A stretch of 64,000 bases of DNA from Yaniella flava (GTDB taxonomy: Bacteria; Actinomycetota; Actinomycetes; Actinomycetales; Micrococcaceae): the NCBI RefSeq assembly GCF_039529295.1, contig NZ_BAAAMN010000009.1, positions 1 through 64,000 on the forward strand, given 5' to 3'. Below the pieces are notes generated by a model, which searched no databases, had not been told where the DNA came from, and saw only the letters and a program-made list of their open reading frames with translations. This document shows, piece by piece, positions 17,408 through 27,035 of this stretch. The position numbers were made by a program, and so were the translations under genes. The number at the start of each line of letters is the position of its first letter. The stretch's first letter is position 1.

Positions 17408-18409
17408 TTACTCCGACCATTCGTCAGCGAGGTCGTTGAGGATTGTTGTGTAGTTCTGGATATCTTCGGTGACGTAGAAGTCACCCGGCATGTAGTAGAT
17501 ATTATCGTTTGCGACGGCAGGTACATCCTGGAGTGCTTCAGATTCTTCAATGAGCTCTTGTGCACTGGCCGATGTGCCATCGCCTGCCGCTGCGTCACGG
17601 TCCAGCACAATCAAATAATCTGGGTTTGCTGAGGCAATAGCTTCCACTGAAATGTCGTCACCGGTGTGATCGGACGAGCCGTCATCGTCGAGGGCAGGAG
17701 TCATATCAATGATGTCATACAGCGGACCAATGGCACGACCTGTCGTGGGGGCAGCATAGTTGATGTCGCCACCGGACGTGACCAGACCGGTCACTGTGAC
17801 GTCAGAGTCGTATGCTTCTTGTGCACGCTCTAGGGCTTCATCGAAGTCACCGATGAGTTCTTCTGCTTCATCTTGGTTTCCGAAAACTTCTCCGAGCAGG
17901 GTGATCTGGTCACGGAACTCCTGGTCGATCTCGCCAGTTTCAGTCTCGACGTTTGTATCGACGATGGGCACACCGTCATCGATAGCACCCGCGATATCTT
18001 CAGCGTGCTGAGTGAATCGCTGGCCATTCAACACGAGGTCTGGCTGAGCTGCGGTCACCATTTCCATATCCGGTTCACGGTGATTGCCGATATTCAAAAT
18101 GTCTTCGCTCTGTGTGTATTTCTGCGTTGCCTCCAGATCGTCAGCCATCAAGTCCACGGGTGCGGCCGAAAGATCGACATCCCACTCGGCGAGTGTGCGG
18201 AAGATCCGGTTATCGGTGGCAACAACCGATGTCGGCTCTTGCGGAACGGCGTGGGTGTCGCCAGCCTTATCGGTCACCTCTACGGTGTCGCCATTGCCGC
18301 TTTCTGCGTCAGCATTTTCAGCATCAGCTGATCCGCATGCATTCAAGCCGAGGGCGCCAACTGCAATGAGTGCAGCCAAGTTGGTGCGAGTGAGTCCGAG
18401 TTTTTTCAC
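17408..18409 (-). CDS. siderophore-binding lipoprotein of ABC importer
   Basis: 333-residue extracellular receptor. The signal peptide ends in a lipobox L-N-A-C with Cys25, then an acidic linker, then the type III periplasmic-binding fold. Positions such as N-I-G-N-H-R-E-P-D-M-E and A-N-P-D-Y-L-I-V-L-D-R-D match the CeuA/YclQ group. It captures the ferric siderophore outside the membrane and delivers it to the permeases. It is the first gene of the importer operon. An IdeR/DtxR-type box lies 52 bases upstream of its ATG, so expression is expected only under iron limitation. Confidence 0.92.
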   Translation of the reverse strand: MKKLGLTRTNLAALIAVGALGLNACGSADAENADAESGNGDTVEVTDKAGDTHAVPQEPTSVVATDNRIFRTLAEWDVDLSAAPVDLMADDLEATQKYTQSEDILNIGNHREPDMEMVTAAQPDLVLNGQRFTQHAEDIAGAIDDGVPIVDTNVETETGEIDQEFRDQITLLGEVFGNQDEAEELIGDFDEALERAQEAYDSDVTVTGLVTSGGDINYAAPTTGRAIGPLYDIIDMTPALDDDGSSDHTGDDISVEAIASANPDYLIVLDRDAAAGDGTSASAQELIEESEALQDVPAVANDNIYYMPGDFYVTEDIQNYTTILNDLADEWSE

Positions 18410-18460
18410 GTTTCGTCTCCAAATGACAGACTAAAATAATAGAATAACATTCTTATCTAC

Positions 18461-18479
18461 TTAGGCGAGCCTAAGCTAA
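18461..18479. promoter_or_regulatory. IdeR/DtxR iron box
   Basis: TTAGGCGAGCCTAAGCTAA agrees with the DtxR/IdeR consensus TTAGGTTAGSCTAACCTAA at 16 of 19 positions, by direct comparison. It lies upstream of the siderophore receptor gene on the opposite strand. Iron-loaded IdeR would repress the importer here. Confidence 0.85.
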
Positions 18480-18880
18480 TGAACTCCAGCATAGTAAGCC
18501 TGCTCCAATTAGCACAAGATATTATGCGGTTATTCAAGTCACATTTCGACTCAGTGCATAGACTCCGGCGCAACCGGGGCTCATGTTCCTTGTTTTCTAG
18601 CATTTCGAGTTGACACTCTGCTTCGAACCCTCATGAATTGCGGGGTGACTTGTGTGTCACATTCCGAAACTAGGGGAATTTTTCCACTATTTTCCATGAT
18701 CCGATCACCTCACGTCGGAGACTACCGGGTAAATTCTGGCTTCATCCTCGCTGACAACGAAGCGTGTTATTGATGAACTACCGGAAAACGTCGTCACACT
18801 CGCCCCAAACGGGAGTCGACAAAATGCCTGGTGACAGCATGCCGGTAATATTGCGTTGACTCTACAAGGAAGGCAAGGTC
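18480..18880. other. intergenic region without recognisable gene
   Basis: About 400 bases between the divergent siderophore operon and the YbdK-type ligase. No convincing coding frame, RNA gene or repeat was seen. The last 20 bases contain an AAGGAAGG ribosome site for the GTG start of the ligase. Confidence 0.5.
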
Positions 18881-20041
18881 GTGCGCCTAGGTTTTGCAGA
18901 ATCTGCTCAGTCCACTGTCGGCATCGAGTGGGAGCTTGGACTCGTTGATGCCGCTACCGGGCAGTTGCGCAATGTTGGCGACGATATACTCGCCAAACTC
19001 GATGAACCCTCCGACGAACCGTTTCAGGTCGTTGGAGAATTCATGCTCAATACCTTAGAACTGGTCACCGGCGTATGTGGTTCCGTCGAAGAAGGGCTCG
19101 ACCAACTGGCCGGTGCAGGCAACCAGCTCCTCGACGTGTTGGTGGACAAAGAGCTCTCGATATTCTCCCAGGGCACGCACCCTTTTGCGATTGCACTGGA
19201 TGAACGTATTTCGTCAGCCTCCCGCTATCAGAAGATGCTTGACCGGACCCAGTATTGGGGTCAACAGATGCTCATCTATGGTCTCCATACCCATGTGGGG
19301 TTGGATCATGTGGCAAAAGCTATGCCGGCTGTAAATCAGTTGATCCAGTACTACCCACACCTCTTGGCGCTGAGCGCTTCCAGCCCGTTTTGGGGCGGCT
19401 ACGATACCGGCTACGTATCACAACGCACCTTGGTGTTCCAGCAGCTGCCGACCTCAGGGCTGCCATTTCAATTTCATAACTGGGCGGATTATGAAGCAGT
19501 CGTGGCGGATCTCTTACACGTAGGTGTTGTCGATGATGTCTCGGAAGTGCGCTGGGATATTCGCCCGGTCCCGCGGTTCGGCACCGTTGAACAGCGCGTA
19601 TGCGACGGAGTCTCGACCCTGCAACAGGTTGGGGCTATTACGGCACTGACCCAGTGCTTGGTACACGAAGCGGTCGGGTCTGACGCTGATGCCGTGACTA
19701 ATGTCGATAATTTGCCACCGTGGTACGTCCAGGAAAACAAGTGGCGCGCGGCTCGGTATGGGCTCGAAGCAATTGTCATCATCGATTCTGCTGGCACAGA
19801 ACTGTTGGTGACGGATCATCTGCACCGCGTGCTGAACCGCCTTGAACCCGTTGCGGCAGAGCTCGGGTGCGCTCGTGAGCTGAGCTGGGTGGCAGATATG
19901 ATCAAGATGGGCACCGCAGCGACCCGGCAGCGAGACAAGGTCGGTTCTACCTTCGGAACCAAAGTAGATCATGACACATTAGCCGATTTGGTACTTCATT
20001 CGGCTAGCGAGACATCGGAATCAATCCGATCCTGGAAATAA
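18881..20041 (+). CDS. YbdK-type carboxylate-amine ligase (GCS2 family)
   Basis: 386 residues from GTG 18881, preceded by AAGGAAGG. It belongs to the glutamate-cysteine ligase family 2. The ATP-grasp-like core begins T-V-G-I-E-W-E-L-G-L-V-D, with E-F-M-L-N-T-L-E-L-V-T-G and W-D-I-R-P-V-P-R-F-G-T-V-E-Q-R-V, both typical of YbdK. YbdK proteins show weak gamma-glutamylcysteine ligase activity and their physiological substrate is unsettled. Actinobacteria mainly use mycothiol, so a glutathione role is not implied. It converges with a GltS-type glutamate carrier, leaving only 14 bases between, and a link to glutamate supply is possible but unproven. Confidence 0.85.
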   Translation: MRLGFAESAQSTVGIEWELGLVDAATGQLRNVGDDILAKLDEPSDEPFQVVGEFMLNTLELVTGVCGSVEEGLDQLAGAGNQLLDVLVDKELSIFSQGTHPFAIALDERISSASRYQKMLDRTQYWGQQMLIYGLHTHVGLDHVAKAMPAVNQLIQYYPHLLALSASSPFWGGYDTGYVSQRTLVFQQLPTSGLPFQFHNWADYEAVVADLLHVGVVDDVSEVRWDIRPVPRFGTVEQRVCDGVSTLQQVGAITALTQCLVHEAVGSDADAVTNVDNLPPWYVQENKWRAARYGLEAIVIIDSAGTELLVTDHLHRVLNRLEPVAAELGCARELSWVADMIKMGTAATRQRDKVGSTFGTKVDHDTLADLVLHSASETSESIRSWK

Positions 20042-20055
20042 GGCTGTCTTGGGGC

Positions 20056-21480
20056 TCACTGTTGGCGTTCCAAATCGAAGCTGGCGCGTTTGCCGAAGTA
20101 GAAGAGTCCACTAGCGATAGCAAAGACCAAGAGCACCGCCATGATGATCAAGAGTGGGTACGGGCCCAATTGAACGATCAATGGGATGGAGGCGGCTGTC
20201 ACCAGGCCACCACCAAAGAAGGGCTCGAAGACTAACTGTTTGTAGCCGAAGGCTTCATAGGCGGGACTCTTTTGGTGAGGATCTGCCATGCGTAGCAGTA
20301 GCAGCCCCGTGGCCGTCACACCTTGTGACTGACCGAAGTCCGCGATGGCACGTTCGAACCAGAAGTTTTGAATGAAGCGCGGTGCCAAAAAGAACAGTAC
20401 GAACACGTTCCACAGGATCCCGGCAACTGCCAGAATAATGAATGGCCACAGGTTGTCCACGATGGCGTCCAACGACAGGGTGGCCAATGCGGCAATGATC
20501 AGCGTATCGAGTGCCAGACCCTGAATACGTTCCATCGTGCCGCGGTCGATGAGTCGTGCCAGACCGGTTTTATCTCCGATGAGCTGGATGATCACGCCAC
20601 CCAGCATGGCCAGTGGGAACAGTGGGACGAACTCGAAGATCTCGATGGTATCAGCCCATAGCCATTGCTCAATAGCTTGGAGACCAGACAGCAATCCTTG
20701 TCCGATCAACACGGCCAACGCGATGATACCGATGTGTAACGTCAGCGAGTCGACGGATTCGGTCCGCACGGTCAATGAACCACCCGAAGGCTGTTCAGAG
20801 TCGTACAGGCCACGAGCGATCTCCGGGTCACGGTTGGCTGAAACATCGAGGGTTTTGGAATGGCCACGTCGTGCTGCCCAGTTCACGCCAATCACACCGA
20901 TAATGACACCGGAGAGAATCCCAACGGTGGCCATCGCTAAGGCGAGATCGCCGCCATCTTCAAAGCCCAGTTCTTGCATCACCGGGGCCATGCCGGCCGC
21001 AGTGCCGTGGCCACCTTCGAACCCTATTTCGATGAGTGCACCGAACATTGGACTGACGTTAAACAGCGGGACGAGGATTGCAACGGCCAACAGGATACCG
21101 ATGACATATTGACCAGAAGCAAAGGTCACGCCCAACGACAGTTGCGGTCCGAGCAATTTCACGGCTCGTTTTGGTGACGGCAAGGTGGTCCCCAGAAAGA
21201 GTGCGGCGAAGACCACACTAATGAGTAATCCCGGGAGCTCTCCCCAGACTTCTTGGACGCCGCCGCCGAAAATACCACCCTCCACGAGGGCATCCCAGCC
21301 AAGCCATTCGCCCAGGCGTCCCAGGACTTGCGGGCCCAAAATCAAGGCGATGAAACCGGCAATAATCGATACCGGAAGAAACAGTTTCTGAGCCGTCCGA
21401 CTGCGAACCCGGATCATGGTGCCTACGATGGCAAGAATTCCCAGCAGTAGAATGGCCAGCCCGATGGTTGACGGCGACAT
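20056..21480 (-). CDS. GltS-type sodium/glutamate symporter
   Basis: 474-residue polytopic membrane protein with roughly a dozen hydrophobic segments. Family marks are G-H-G-T-A-A-G in the first half and S-Q-G-V-T-A-T-G-L-L-L-L-R-M-A-D-P in the second half, matching the two pseudosymmetric pore loops of the glutamate:sodium symporter family. It imports glutamate or a related dicarboxylic amino acid using the sodium gradient. It is longer than E. coli GltS (about 400 residues) because of a central insertion around residues 205-235. It stands alone upstream of tsaD with about 100 bases between and is not obviously part of that operon. Confidence 0.85.
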   Translation of the reverse strand: MSPSTIGLAILLLGILAIVGTMIRVRSRTAQKLFLPVSIIAGFIALILGPQVLGRLGEWLGWDALVEGGIFGGGVQEVWGELPGLLISVVFAALFLGTTLPSPKRAVKLLGPQLSLGVTFASGQYVIGILLAVAILVPLFNVSPMFGALIEIGFEGGHGTAAGMAPVMQELGFEDGGDLALAMATVGILSGVIIGVIGVNWAARRGHSKTLDVSANRDPEIARGLYDSEQPSGGSLTVRTESVDSLTLHIGIIALAVLIGQGLLSGLQAIEQWLWADTIEIFEFVPLFPLAMLGGVIIQLIGDKTGLARLIDRGTMERIQGLALDTLIIAALATLSLDAIVDNLWPFIILAVAGILWNVFVLFFLAPRFIQNFWFERAIADFGQSQGVTATGLLLLRMADPHQKSPAYEAFGYKQLVFEPFFGGGLVTAASIPLIVQLGPYPLLIIMAVLLVFAIASGLFYFGKRASFDLERQQ

Positions 21481-21580
21481 ACGAACACCTTTCGTCGAGG
21501 CGTATCTCAGACTTCGATGAGCTATCTCTAAGATGTCTATCAGGTCAAAGGTGACCTGCGCAATTATTGAGATCCAGAGA

Positions 21581-22654
21581 TCAGACCGATATCAGGCTGA
21601 CGTGTTGGGTTGGGTCTGCCGAAAAGTTCAGATCCGAGGGGGTCACGCCGTCGGAAACCAATTGCGCGCCCAAAGCCGCTACCATGGCCCCGTTATCGGT
21701 GCACAAGTTGATCGGTGGGATGGTCAACCCGATGCCAGCGGCGGTGGTACGTTCGGTTAGTAGCTCGCGCAATCGAGAGTTCGCGGCCACGCCCCCGCCC
21801 AGCAGGATGTGGTCGATGCCTTGTTCGGTCGCGGCAAGTACGGCTTTTTTCGTGATGACGTCCGCAACGGCTTCTTGAAACGCAGCAGCGATATCGTTCG
21901 CTGGGACCGGCATATCACGGAGCTCGAATTGTTCGACCGCTCGAGATACAGCGGTTTTCAGTCCGGAAAATGACCAGCTGTATCGGTCCTTTCCAGGGGT
22001 CTTCTCCGTGCCCATATTTTTTGGCGCACTCAATCCGCGCGGGAAGGTGAAAGCGCTCGGGTCGCCCTGCCGTGCCATCTTGTCGATGACCGGGCCGCCG
22101 GGGTACCCGGCCCCAATGAGCCGAGCAACTTTGTCGTAGGCCTCCCCCGCGGCGTCATCGATGGTGCTACCCAACAGTTCGACATCGGAAGTCAGCGAGT
22201 TGATTTTCAACATTTCGGTGTGCCCACCCGACACCAATAGCGCGCCCAGCTGGTTGACGTTGTGCAAGTCTGCTCCGGCCGCATCCAGATAGCCCACACC
22301 AATGTGGGCGATGAGGTGGTTGATGCCATAGAGCGGTTTGCCGGTCGCGACGGCGAGCGCTTTGGCCCCGGCAACCCCGACCATGAGTGCACCGGCCAGC
22401 CCGGGGCCGGCGGTCACGGCGATGGCGTCCACATCATCGATGGTGAGCTCGGCTTCGTCAAGGGCCGTGTCGAGGACGGGTAAGAATTCGGTGACGTGGG
22501 CGCGTGCGGCGATTTCAGGAATGACACCGCCGAAGGCGACGTGTTCGTCCATCGACGATGCGACCTGGTGGGCTAGGAGTGTGGTGCCGGAGACGATGCC
22601 GATGCCGGTTTCGTCGCACGAGGTTTCGATACCTACAACTACGGGGGCTGTCAC
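21581..22654 (-). CDS. tsaD: tRNA N6-threonylcarbamoyladenosine transferase TsaD
   Basis: 357-residue catalytic subunit for t6A37 formation in ANN-decoding tRNAs. It contains the metal-binding H-L-I-A-H motif, the nucleotide loop G-I-E-T-S-C-D-E-T-G near the start, and L-L-G-G-G-V-A-A-N-S-R-L-R near the C-terminus. It transfers the threonylcarbamoyl group with TsaB and TsaE, both encoded just upstream. It begins one base after the rimI stop, so it is co-translated with the upstream genes. Confidence 0.96.
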   Translation of the reverse strand: MTAPVVVGIETSCDETGIGIVSGTTLLAHQVASSMDEHVAFGGVIPEIAARAHVTEFLPVLDTALDEAELTIDDVDAIAVTAGPGLAGALMVGVAGAKALAVATGKPLYGINHLIAHIGVGYLDAAGADLHNVNQLGALLVSGGHTEMLKINSLTSDVELLGSTIDDAAGEAYDKVARLIGAGYPGGPVIDKMARQGDPSAFTFPRGLSAPKNMGTEKTPGKDRYSWSFSGLKTAVSRAVEQFELRDMPVPANDIAAAFQEAVADVITKKAVLAATEQGIDHILLGGGVAANSRLRELLTERTTAAGIGLTIPPINLCTDNGAMVAALGAQLVSDGVTPSDLNFSADPTQHVSLISV

Positions 22655-22655
22655 G

Positions 22656-23186
22656 TCACTCCTTGTTGGTCAGCGCTACTGCGCTCGATGGGCCTGGGGC
22701 GCGCAGGCGTTTGCGCATGACCCAGGCGTCTATACCGCCAGGATAATACCTGGGTCGGGTGTGAATGTGCTCGAATCCGTTGTTGGCGTAGAGCCGTTGG
22801 GCCACGGTGTTATCGGCTCGGACTTCGAGCAGGAGATCTTCGGCGCCGAGCTCGCGAGCAGTATCCATGAGCCAGATGAGCAGGGCCACGCCAAGTTTCT
22901 TGCCTTTGTGTTCGGGGTGCACACCGATGGTGGTGATATCGGCGAATGGGGGCCCATACATGAGTCCGGCAAACCCGACGACCACATCGTGGTGGGTGAT
23001 CACCTGGTAATAGCTGTGCGGGTGCGCTGCCGTGGATGCGTGGTATTCGGAGTCGAAGATCGGCGCCGACCAGGCATCGGGACCAAACACCAGGGCATCG
23101 AGTGCGGCGACAACGGCGATGTCGTCGGCGGTCCAATCACGCTGGGTGTAGCCGTCGGGTAGGGCAATGGGTTCTGGCAGGTTCAT
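22656..23186 (-). CDS. rimI: RimI-like GNAT N-acetyltransferase
   Basis: 176-residue GNAT protein with the acetyl-CoA loop (H-P-E-H-K-G-K-K-L-G-V-A) and the terminal N-N-G-F-E-H-I-H-T-R-P-R-Y-Y. Its position between tsaB and tsaD is the classic location of rimI, which acetylates the N-terminus of ribosomal protein S18 and in actinobacteria possibly other proteins. Four-base overlap with tsaB. The substrate is inferred from position and family. Confidence 0.88.
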   Translation of the reverse strand: MNLPEPIALPDGYTQRDWTADDIAVVAALDALVFGPDAWSAPIFDSEYHASTAAHPHSYYQVITHHDVVVGFAGLMYGPPFADITTIGVHPEHKGKKLGVALLIWLMDTARELGAEDLLLEVRADNTVAQRLYANNGFEHIHTRPRYYPGGIDAWVMRKRLRAPGPSSAVALTNKE

Positions 23187-23857
23187 CGGCGCAACTGTTT
23201 GGGGATTGTGGCGTCGTGGCCGCGAAGGTATTGCGGTGCCACGGGCTCAAGTCCTCTGCCGCGTCGTAGCGCCAGACTGCCGTGGGCGGCGATATCGGTG
23301 GCATCCGGCACGGCATCGGTGAAACCGGTCATCCCATAGAGTGCATCCGGGTAGAGCCCGGCGCCTGCCCCGTAGACGGGCAGTTCAGTGACTTCGGTCG
23401 CAGCGGTGACAAACGGACCGTGGATCCTTTGGGGTTGGCCGGCAACATTGTCATAGTGTGCCCAATAGACTTCTGTGCGCCGGGCATCGGTTGCCACCAC
23501 GAATTCTTCGGCACCCATGCGGAAGGCGTCGACAGCCACCCGATGCGCCAACCCGTCGAGGCTGAGCACACCATAGACCGGGATGTTCCAGGTGTGGGCC
23601 AGGGTTTGGGCGGTGATGATGCCTGCTCGTAGGCCGGTGAATGGGCCGGGGCCCACGCCCACAAAGATGCCGTCCAATGCCCCGGGCGTGCGCGGATCAA
23701 TGGCGGCTTCGGTCATGACCTCGGTAATAAATCCGGCGAGCACTTCAGAGTGGGTGCGTTGAGATTCAGTCGCACGGTGGGCGATCACCTCGTGGTCGCG
23801 GGTGATGGCCGCCGATGCGGTGGCGGAAGTGTCCACGGCTAAAAACGTGTGGCTCAT
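23183..23857 (-). CDS. tsaB: tRNA threonylcarbamoyladenosine biosynthesis protein TsaB
   Basis: 224-residue ASKHA-fold partner of TsaD. It has the N-terminal L-A-V-D-T-S-A-T-A-S-A-A-I and the core G-V-G-P-G-P-F-T-G-L-R-A-G. It lacks the metal-binding histidines of TsaD, as usual, and serves as the dimeric scaffold. It overlaps tsaE and rimI by four bases each, so the genes are translationally coupled. Confidence 0.95.
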   Translation of the reverse strand: MSHTFLAVDTSATASAAITRDHEVIAHRATESQRTHSEVLAGFITEVMTEAAIDPRTPGALDGIFVGVGPGPFTGLRAGIITAQTLAHTWNIPVYGVLSLDGLAHRVAVDAFRMGAEEFVVATDARRTEVYWAHYDNVAGQPQRIHGPFVTAATEVTELPVYGAGAGLYPDALYGMTGFTDAVPDATDIAAHGSLALRRGRGLEPVAPQYLRGHDATIPKQLRR

Positions 23858-24375
23858 GCGATCGTGGTTCCTTCCCAGCGGGCTCCGTAACCGGTGACGA
23901 TGGCGGTGCGCGGTTCCTCATCGTCGGCATCGGAAAAATCGGTCACGAGCTCATCGGTCGCGGTGGGTGTTGCGCCGGGGCGTTGCAGCTCAATATCCAA
24001 ATAATTGTCGCTGAGGGCTTCGGCTGTTCCGCGTCCCCATTCGACCACGACGACCGAGTCATCCAGTGAAGTTTCCAAGTCAAGACTGGCCAGTTCGTCC
24101 TCGTCGGTCAGTCGGTAGGCATCCACGTGAACCAGATGCAGCCCGTTGCCGGGATGCTCGTGGTGACGCGCCACGACAAAAGTCGGTGAGGTAATTGCCG
24201 CACTGATCCCCATAGCCTTGGCCAGGCCCTGGGTGAAGGTGGTTTTGCCTGCTCCGAGGTCGCCGGTCAGAAGGATGACGTCCCCGGCACGCAGGGCACG
24301 GGCCACGGCCATGGCAAATCGTTGGGTTGCCGCCAAATCAGCCAGGTGAAGTGTTTGCTGCATTGTTATACCCAC
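23854..24375 (-). CDS. tsaE: tRNA threonylcarbamoyladenosine biosynthesis ATPase TsaE
   Basis: About 169-173 residues. P-loop L-T-G-D-L-G-A-G-K-T-T-F-T-Q-G is followed by I-T-S-P-T-F-V-V and the Walker B-like H-V-D-A-Y-R-L. The ATG at 24375 overlaps the alr stop by ten bases. An ATG four codons later (24363) avoids the overlap and gives M-Q-Q-T-L-H-L, also plausible. It drives the TsaB-TsaD cycle by ATP hydrolysis. It carries a C-terminal extension of about 15 acidic residues before the last strand compared with minimal TsaE. Confidence 0.93.
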   Translation of the reverse strand: MGITMQQTLHLADLAATQRFAMAVARALRAGDVILLTGDLGAGKTTFTQGLAKAMGISAAITSPTFVVARHHEHPGNGLHLVHVDAYRLTDEDELASLDLETSLDDSVVVVEWGRGTAEALSDNYLDIELQRPGATPTATDELVTDFSDADDEEPRTAIVTGYGARWEGTTIA

Positions 24376-25517
24376 TGCTTGTGCACGCGCGGTACGCGAG
24401 TGCCAATGCGCGTGACCAGTTCGTAGTTGATGGTGTCGGCGGCTTGGGCCCAGGCATCCGAGGGGATACCGGACTGGGCACCAAAGAGTTCGACTTCGGC
24501 ACCGACGGGGGCGGTGGTCTCATCATCGCGGTCCGTATTGAGGTCCACCACAAATTGGTCCATAGCGATGCGTCCGGCCACCCGGTAGTACTTGCCGCCG
24601 ATCCATACGGGGGCCCCGGCTGCGATGCGCGGTACCCCGTCGCCGTACCCACATGGGATCAGCGCCAGCCTGGTGGGTGTTTCGCAGCGGTATGCGTACC
24701 CGTAGGACACTCCGGTGCCCTCATCGGCGGGTTTATTGTGGGCTACCGTGGTGCCGAAACTCATGACGGGGCGCAGGCCAAGGTCTGTTGCGGTGCGGTC
24801 AGCAAATGGGCTCAGGCCGTAGATCGCGACCCCGGCACGGACCATATCCAAATGGGTATCGGGACGTGAGAGCAGTGCCGGTGAGTTTGCCACGTGTCGC
24901 ACGTCGACGGTCAACCCGTGTTTGCGGGCGGTGTCGACGGCTTCGTGATAGACGCGTAGTTGTTCATCGACGGCCGGTTCGCCCACGGGGTCATCGGCTA
25001 CCGCAAAGTGGGTGAATACCCCGACGACGCGGACCAGTCCAGACTGTTGGAGTTCCGCCGCACGACGACACAGTGCGTCCCAGGCTTCCGGGACCGCACC
25101 GTTGCGAGATAATCCGGTGTCAATTTTTAGGTGGACGCGTGCGGGTAAGTTTGTCGCGCGGGCCGCGTCGGCGACTGCTTCAATTTCTGGGCCTGAGACG
25201 CCAAGGTCGATGTTGTGTGCCACTGCGGCTTCAAAGGGCGTGTTGATCGTGTGCAACCATGCCAACAGCGGGGCGGCGATGCCGGCTTCGCGCAGTTCAA
25301 GTGCTTCACGAACGTGGGCGGTTCCCAACCACGTCGCTCCTGCCGCGACGGCGGTTTGTGCGACTTCGACGGCGCCGTGCCCGTATCCATCTGCTTTGAC
25401 CACTGCCATGACTTGAGCGGGTTTGACCGATTGAGCGATCGTGCCAATATTGTGCGCGAGTGCTGAGTGATCGATCGTCACCCAGCGTTCCGGTGCTGCA
25501 GTCCAACTTTTAACCAT
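24366..25517 (-). CDS. alr: alanine racemase
   Basis: 383-residue fold-type III PLP enzyme that interconverts L- and D-alanine for peptidoglycan. The PLP lysine is Lys41 in A-V-V-K-A-D-G-Y-G-H-G. The second-domain tyrosine sits in G-V-S-Y-G-Y-A-Y-R, and the R-I-A-M-D-Q motif is present. The length is normal. It lies in the unit nnr-alr-tsaE-tsaB-rimI-tsaD, 30 bases after nnr. Confidence 0.95.
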   Translation of the reverse strand: MVKSWTAAPERWVTIDHSALAHNIGTIAQSVKPAQVMAVVKADGYGHGAVEVAQTAVAAGATWLGTAHVREALELREAGIAAPLLAWLHTINTPFEAAVAHNIDLGVSGPEIEAVADAARATNLPARVHLKIDTGLSRNGAVPEAWDALCRRAAELQQSGLVRVVGVFTHFAVADDPVGEPAVDEQLRVYHEAVDTARKHGLTVDVRHVANSPALLSRPDTHLDMVRAGVAIYGLSPFADRTATDLGLRPVMSFGTTVAHNKPADEGTGVSYGYAYRCETPTRLALIPCGYGDGVPRIAAGAPVWIGGKYYRVAGRIAMDQFVVDLNTDRDDETTAPVGAEVELFGAQSGIPSDAWAQAADTINYELVTRIGTRVPRVHKQWV

Positions 25518-25547
25518 GATGGCGCCTATTCTTCCAGACCCGGGCGA

Positions 25548-27035
25548 CTAACGCTGTTTTGCGGTGCGAATGTAGTCGGCCAGCGTACTGACCACTACCC
25601 CACCGTCGGCCGCGGCGAGTTCGCCTGCTCGCGAGTGCAACCGCACCCCGGCGGCCAACACCGCAAACAACTGATCGCTAAAATCCTGGTGATTTGGGTC
25701 CAATGTCGACATGCCGGCACCTAAGATACCGGCCAGTGTGTCGCCTGTTCCGGCGGTGGCCAGTTCGGATGTTTTAGCCGGATGCACGGCTCGGCGTCCC
25801 GCGGGTGAAAACACGTAGGTATCGGCGGATTTTAATACCATCCACACCCCGAACCGTTGTGCGAAGCTGTGTGCCTGTTCCACCGGGGTGGTCTCGGTGA
25901 GATCTGGTGCCAGTCGGTCGATCAAACGACTCAGCTCACCAACATGTGGGGTCAGCACCGTGGCCGAGAGGTCTTGTGCCAGGGTGGACTCGTCGAGCAT
26001 GTCCAAGCCCGAGGCATCGATCAGCAGGGGGATGTTGCGTCGCAAGGCTGTTTCGAGGGCGCTGCTGGCCGAGTCCTTGTCGCCGGCAGTATCGCCCAGT
26101 CCCGGACCAATGACCAGCGCAGTGGCCTTATCGGTGACCTGATTTTCAACGACGGCCTGTGGATTCGCGGTCAGCACTTTATCCGAAACACTGGTGTCAT
26201 TGAGGGGATCCGCCACGAGGCTGACGTAGCCCACGCCGGTGGCCTCTGCAGCGTTCACCACCAGTACCGCGGCGCCAGGATACTGTTCGGAACCGGCACA
26301 GACGCTCAACGCTCCGCGCGAGTATTTATGGACGTCCCATACCGGGGTCTGATAAACACTCAAAATATCTGCTGCCATCGGCACGAACCACGGATCCTCG
26401 ACGGCATCCAAGGTTGTCTGGATTCCGATGTCGACAACATGAATGTCACCGCTGTGTTGCCCACCTGCTCCGGCCAGTAAGCCCACCTTGTTGGCGCCGA
26501 AGGTCACGGTGAGATGGGCGGCAAGAGCCGTGCCAGTAATCTGGCCGGTATCGGCATCGATGCCAGAGGGGATGTCGCAGGCAACCACCCCGGCCCCCAC
26601 AGGGATGTGCAGTTCGTGGTCGGCAAGATAGCCGGGTAGGTCAAAGCTGCCATGAAATCCCGTACCAAAGACCCCATCGAGCACCACCGCGGTGTCGGGG
26701 TTGATGCGATTCACGACGCGTCCACCGGCCCGTTTGAACGCCGCGAAGCCGTCGGCGTGGAGATGTTCAGCCTCTGTGTTGATGGCCACGGCAGCCACCG
26801 CAACTCCTCGGCTGGCGAGAAAACTCAGGGCCCACAACGTATCGCCGCCGTTATTGCCTTTACCTACCAGCCCAAGCACACGAGACCCGTAGACGCGACC
26901 TCGCGTGTGCAGAAACACAAGGGTATGTTGTGCCAGTCCCCAGGCGGCGCGGCGCATCAGCGATGCGCCCCAACCGGAATCCAGCCAGACTTTTTCGGCT
27001 GCGCGGACCTGGGTTCCTGTGTAAGCGCGGTACAT
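25548..27035 (-). CDS. nnr: bifunctional NAD(P)H-hydrate repair enzyme Nnr
   Basis: About 495 residues with two domains. The N-terminal YjeF_N epimerase (1 to about 215) has G-K-G-N-N-G-G-D-T-L and C-D-I-P-S-G-I-D-A-D. The C-terminal ribokinase-like ADP/ATP-dependent dehydratase (about 225-495) has T-P-H-V-G-E-L-S-R-L and G-T-G-D-T-L-A-G-I-L-G with the catalytic Asp. It repairs hydrated NADH and NADPH. The start at 27035 was chosen because its ATG shares one base with the acpS stop (TAATG), which marks translational coupling. Confidence 0.94.
   Translation of the reverse strand: MYRAYTGTQVRAAEKVWLDSGWGASLMRRAAWGLAQHTLVFLHTRGRVYGSRVLGLVGKGNNGGDTLWALSFLASRGVAVAAVAINTEAEHLHADGFAAFKRAGGRVVNRINPDTAVVLDGVFGTGFHGSFDLPGYLADHELHIPVGAGVVACDIPSGIDADTGQITGTALAAHLTVTFGANKVGLLAGAGGQHSGDIHVVDIGIQTTLDAVEDPWFVPMAADILSVYQTPVWDVHKYSRGALSVCAGSEQYPGAAVLVVNAAEATGVGYVSLVADPLNDTSVSDKVLTANPQAVVENQVTDKATALVIGPGLGDTAGDKDSASSALETALRRNIPLLIDASGLDMLDESTLAQDLSATVLTPHVGELSRLIDRLAPDLTETTPVEQAHSFAQRFGVWMVLKSADTYVFSPAGRRAVHPAKTSELATAGTGDTLAGILGAGMSTLDPNHQDFSDQLFAVLAAGVRLHSRAGELAAADGGVVVSTLADYIRTAKQR

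Noticed and set aside
22338..23162. 274-codon plus-strand ORF across tsaD and rimI
   Set aside because: Antisense shadow spanning two clearly recognised genes.
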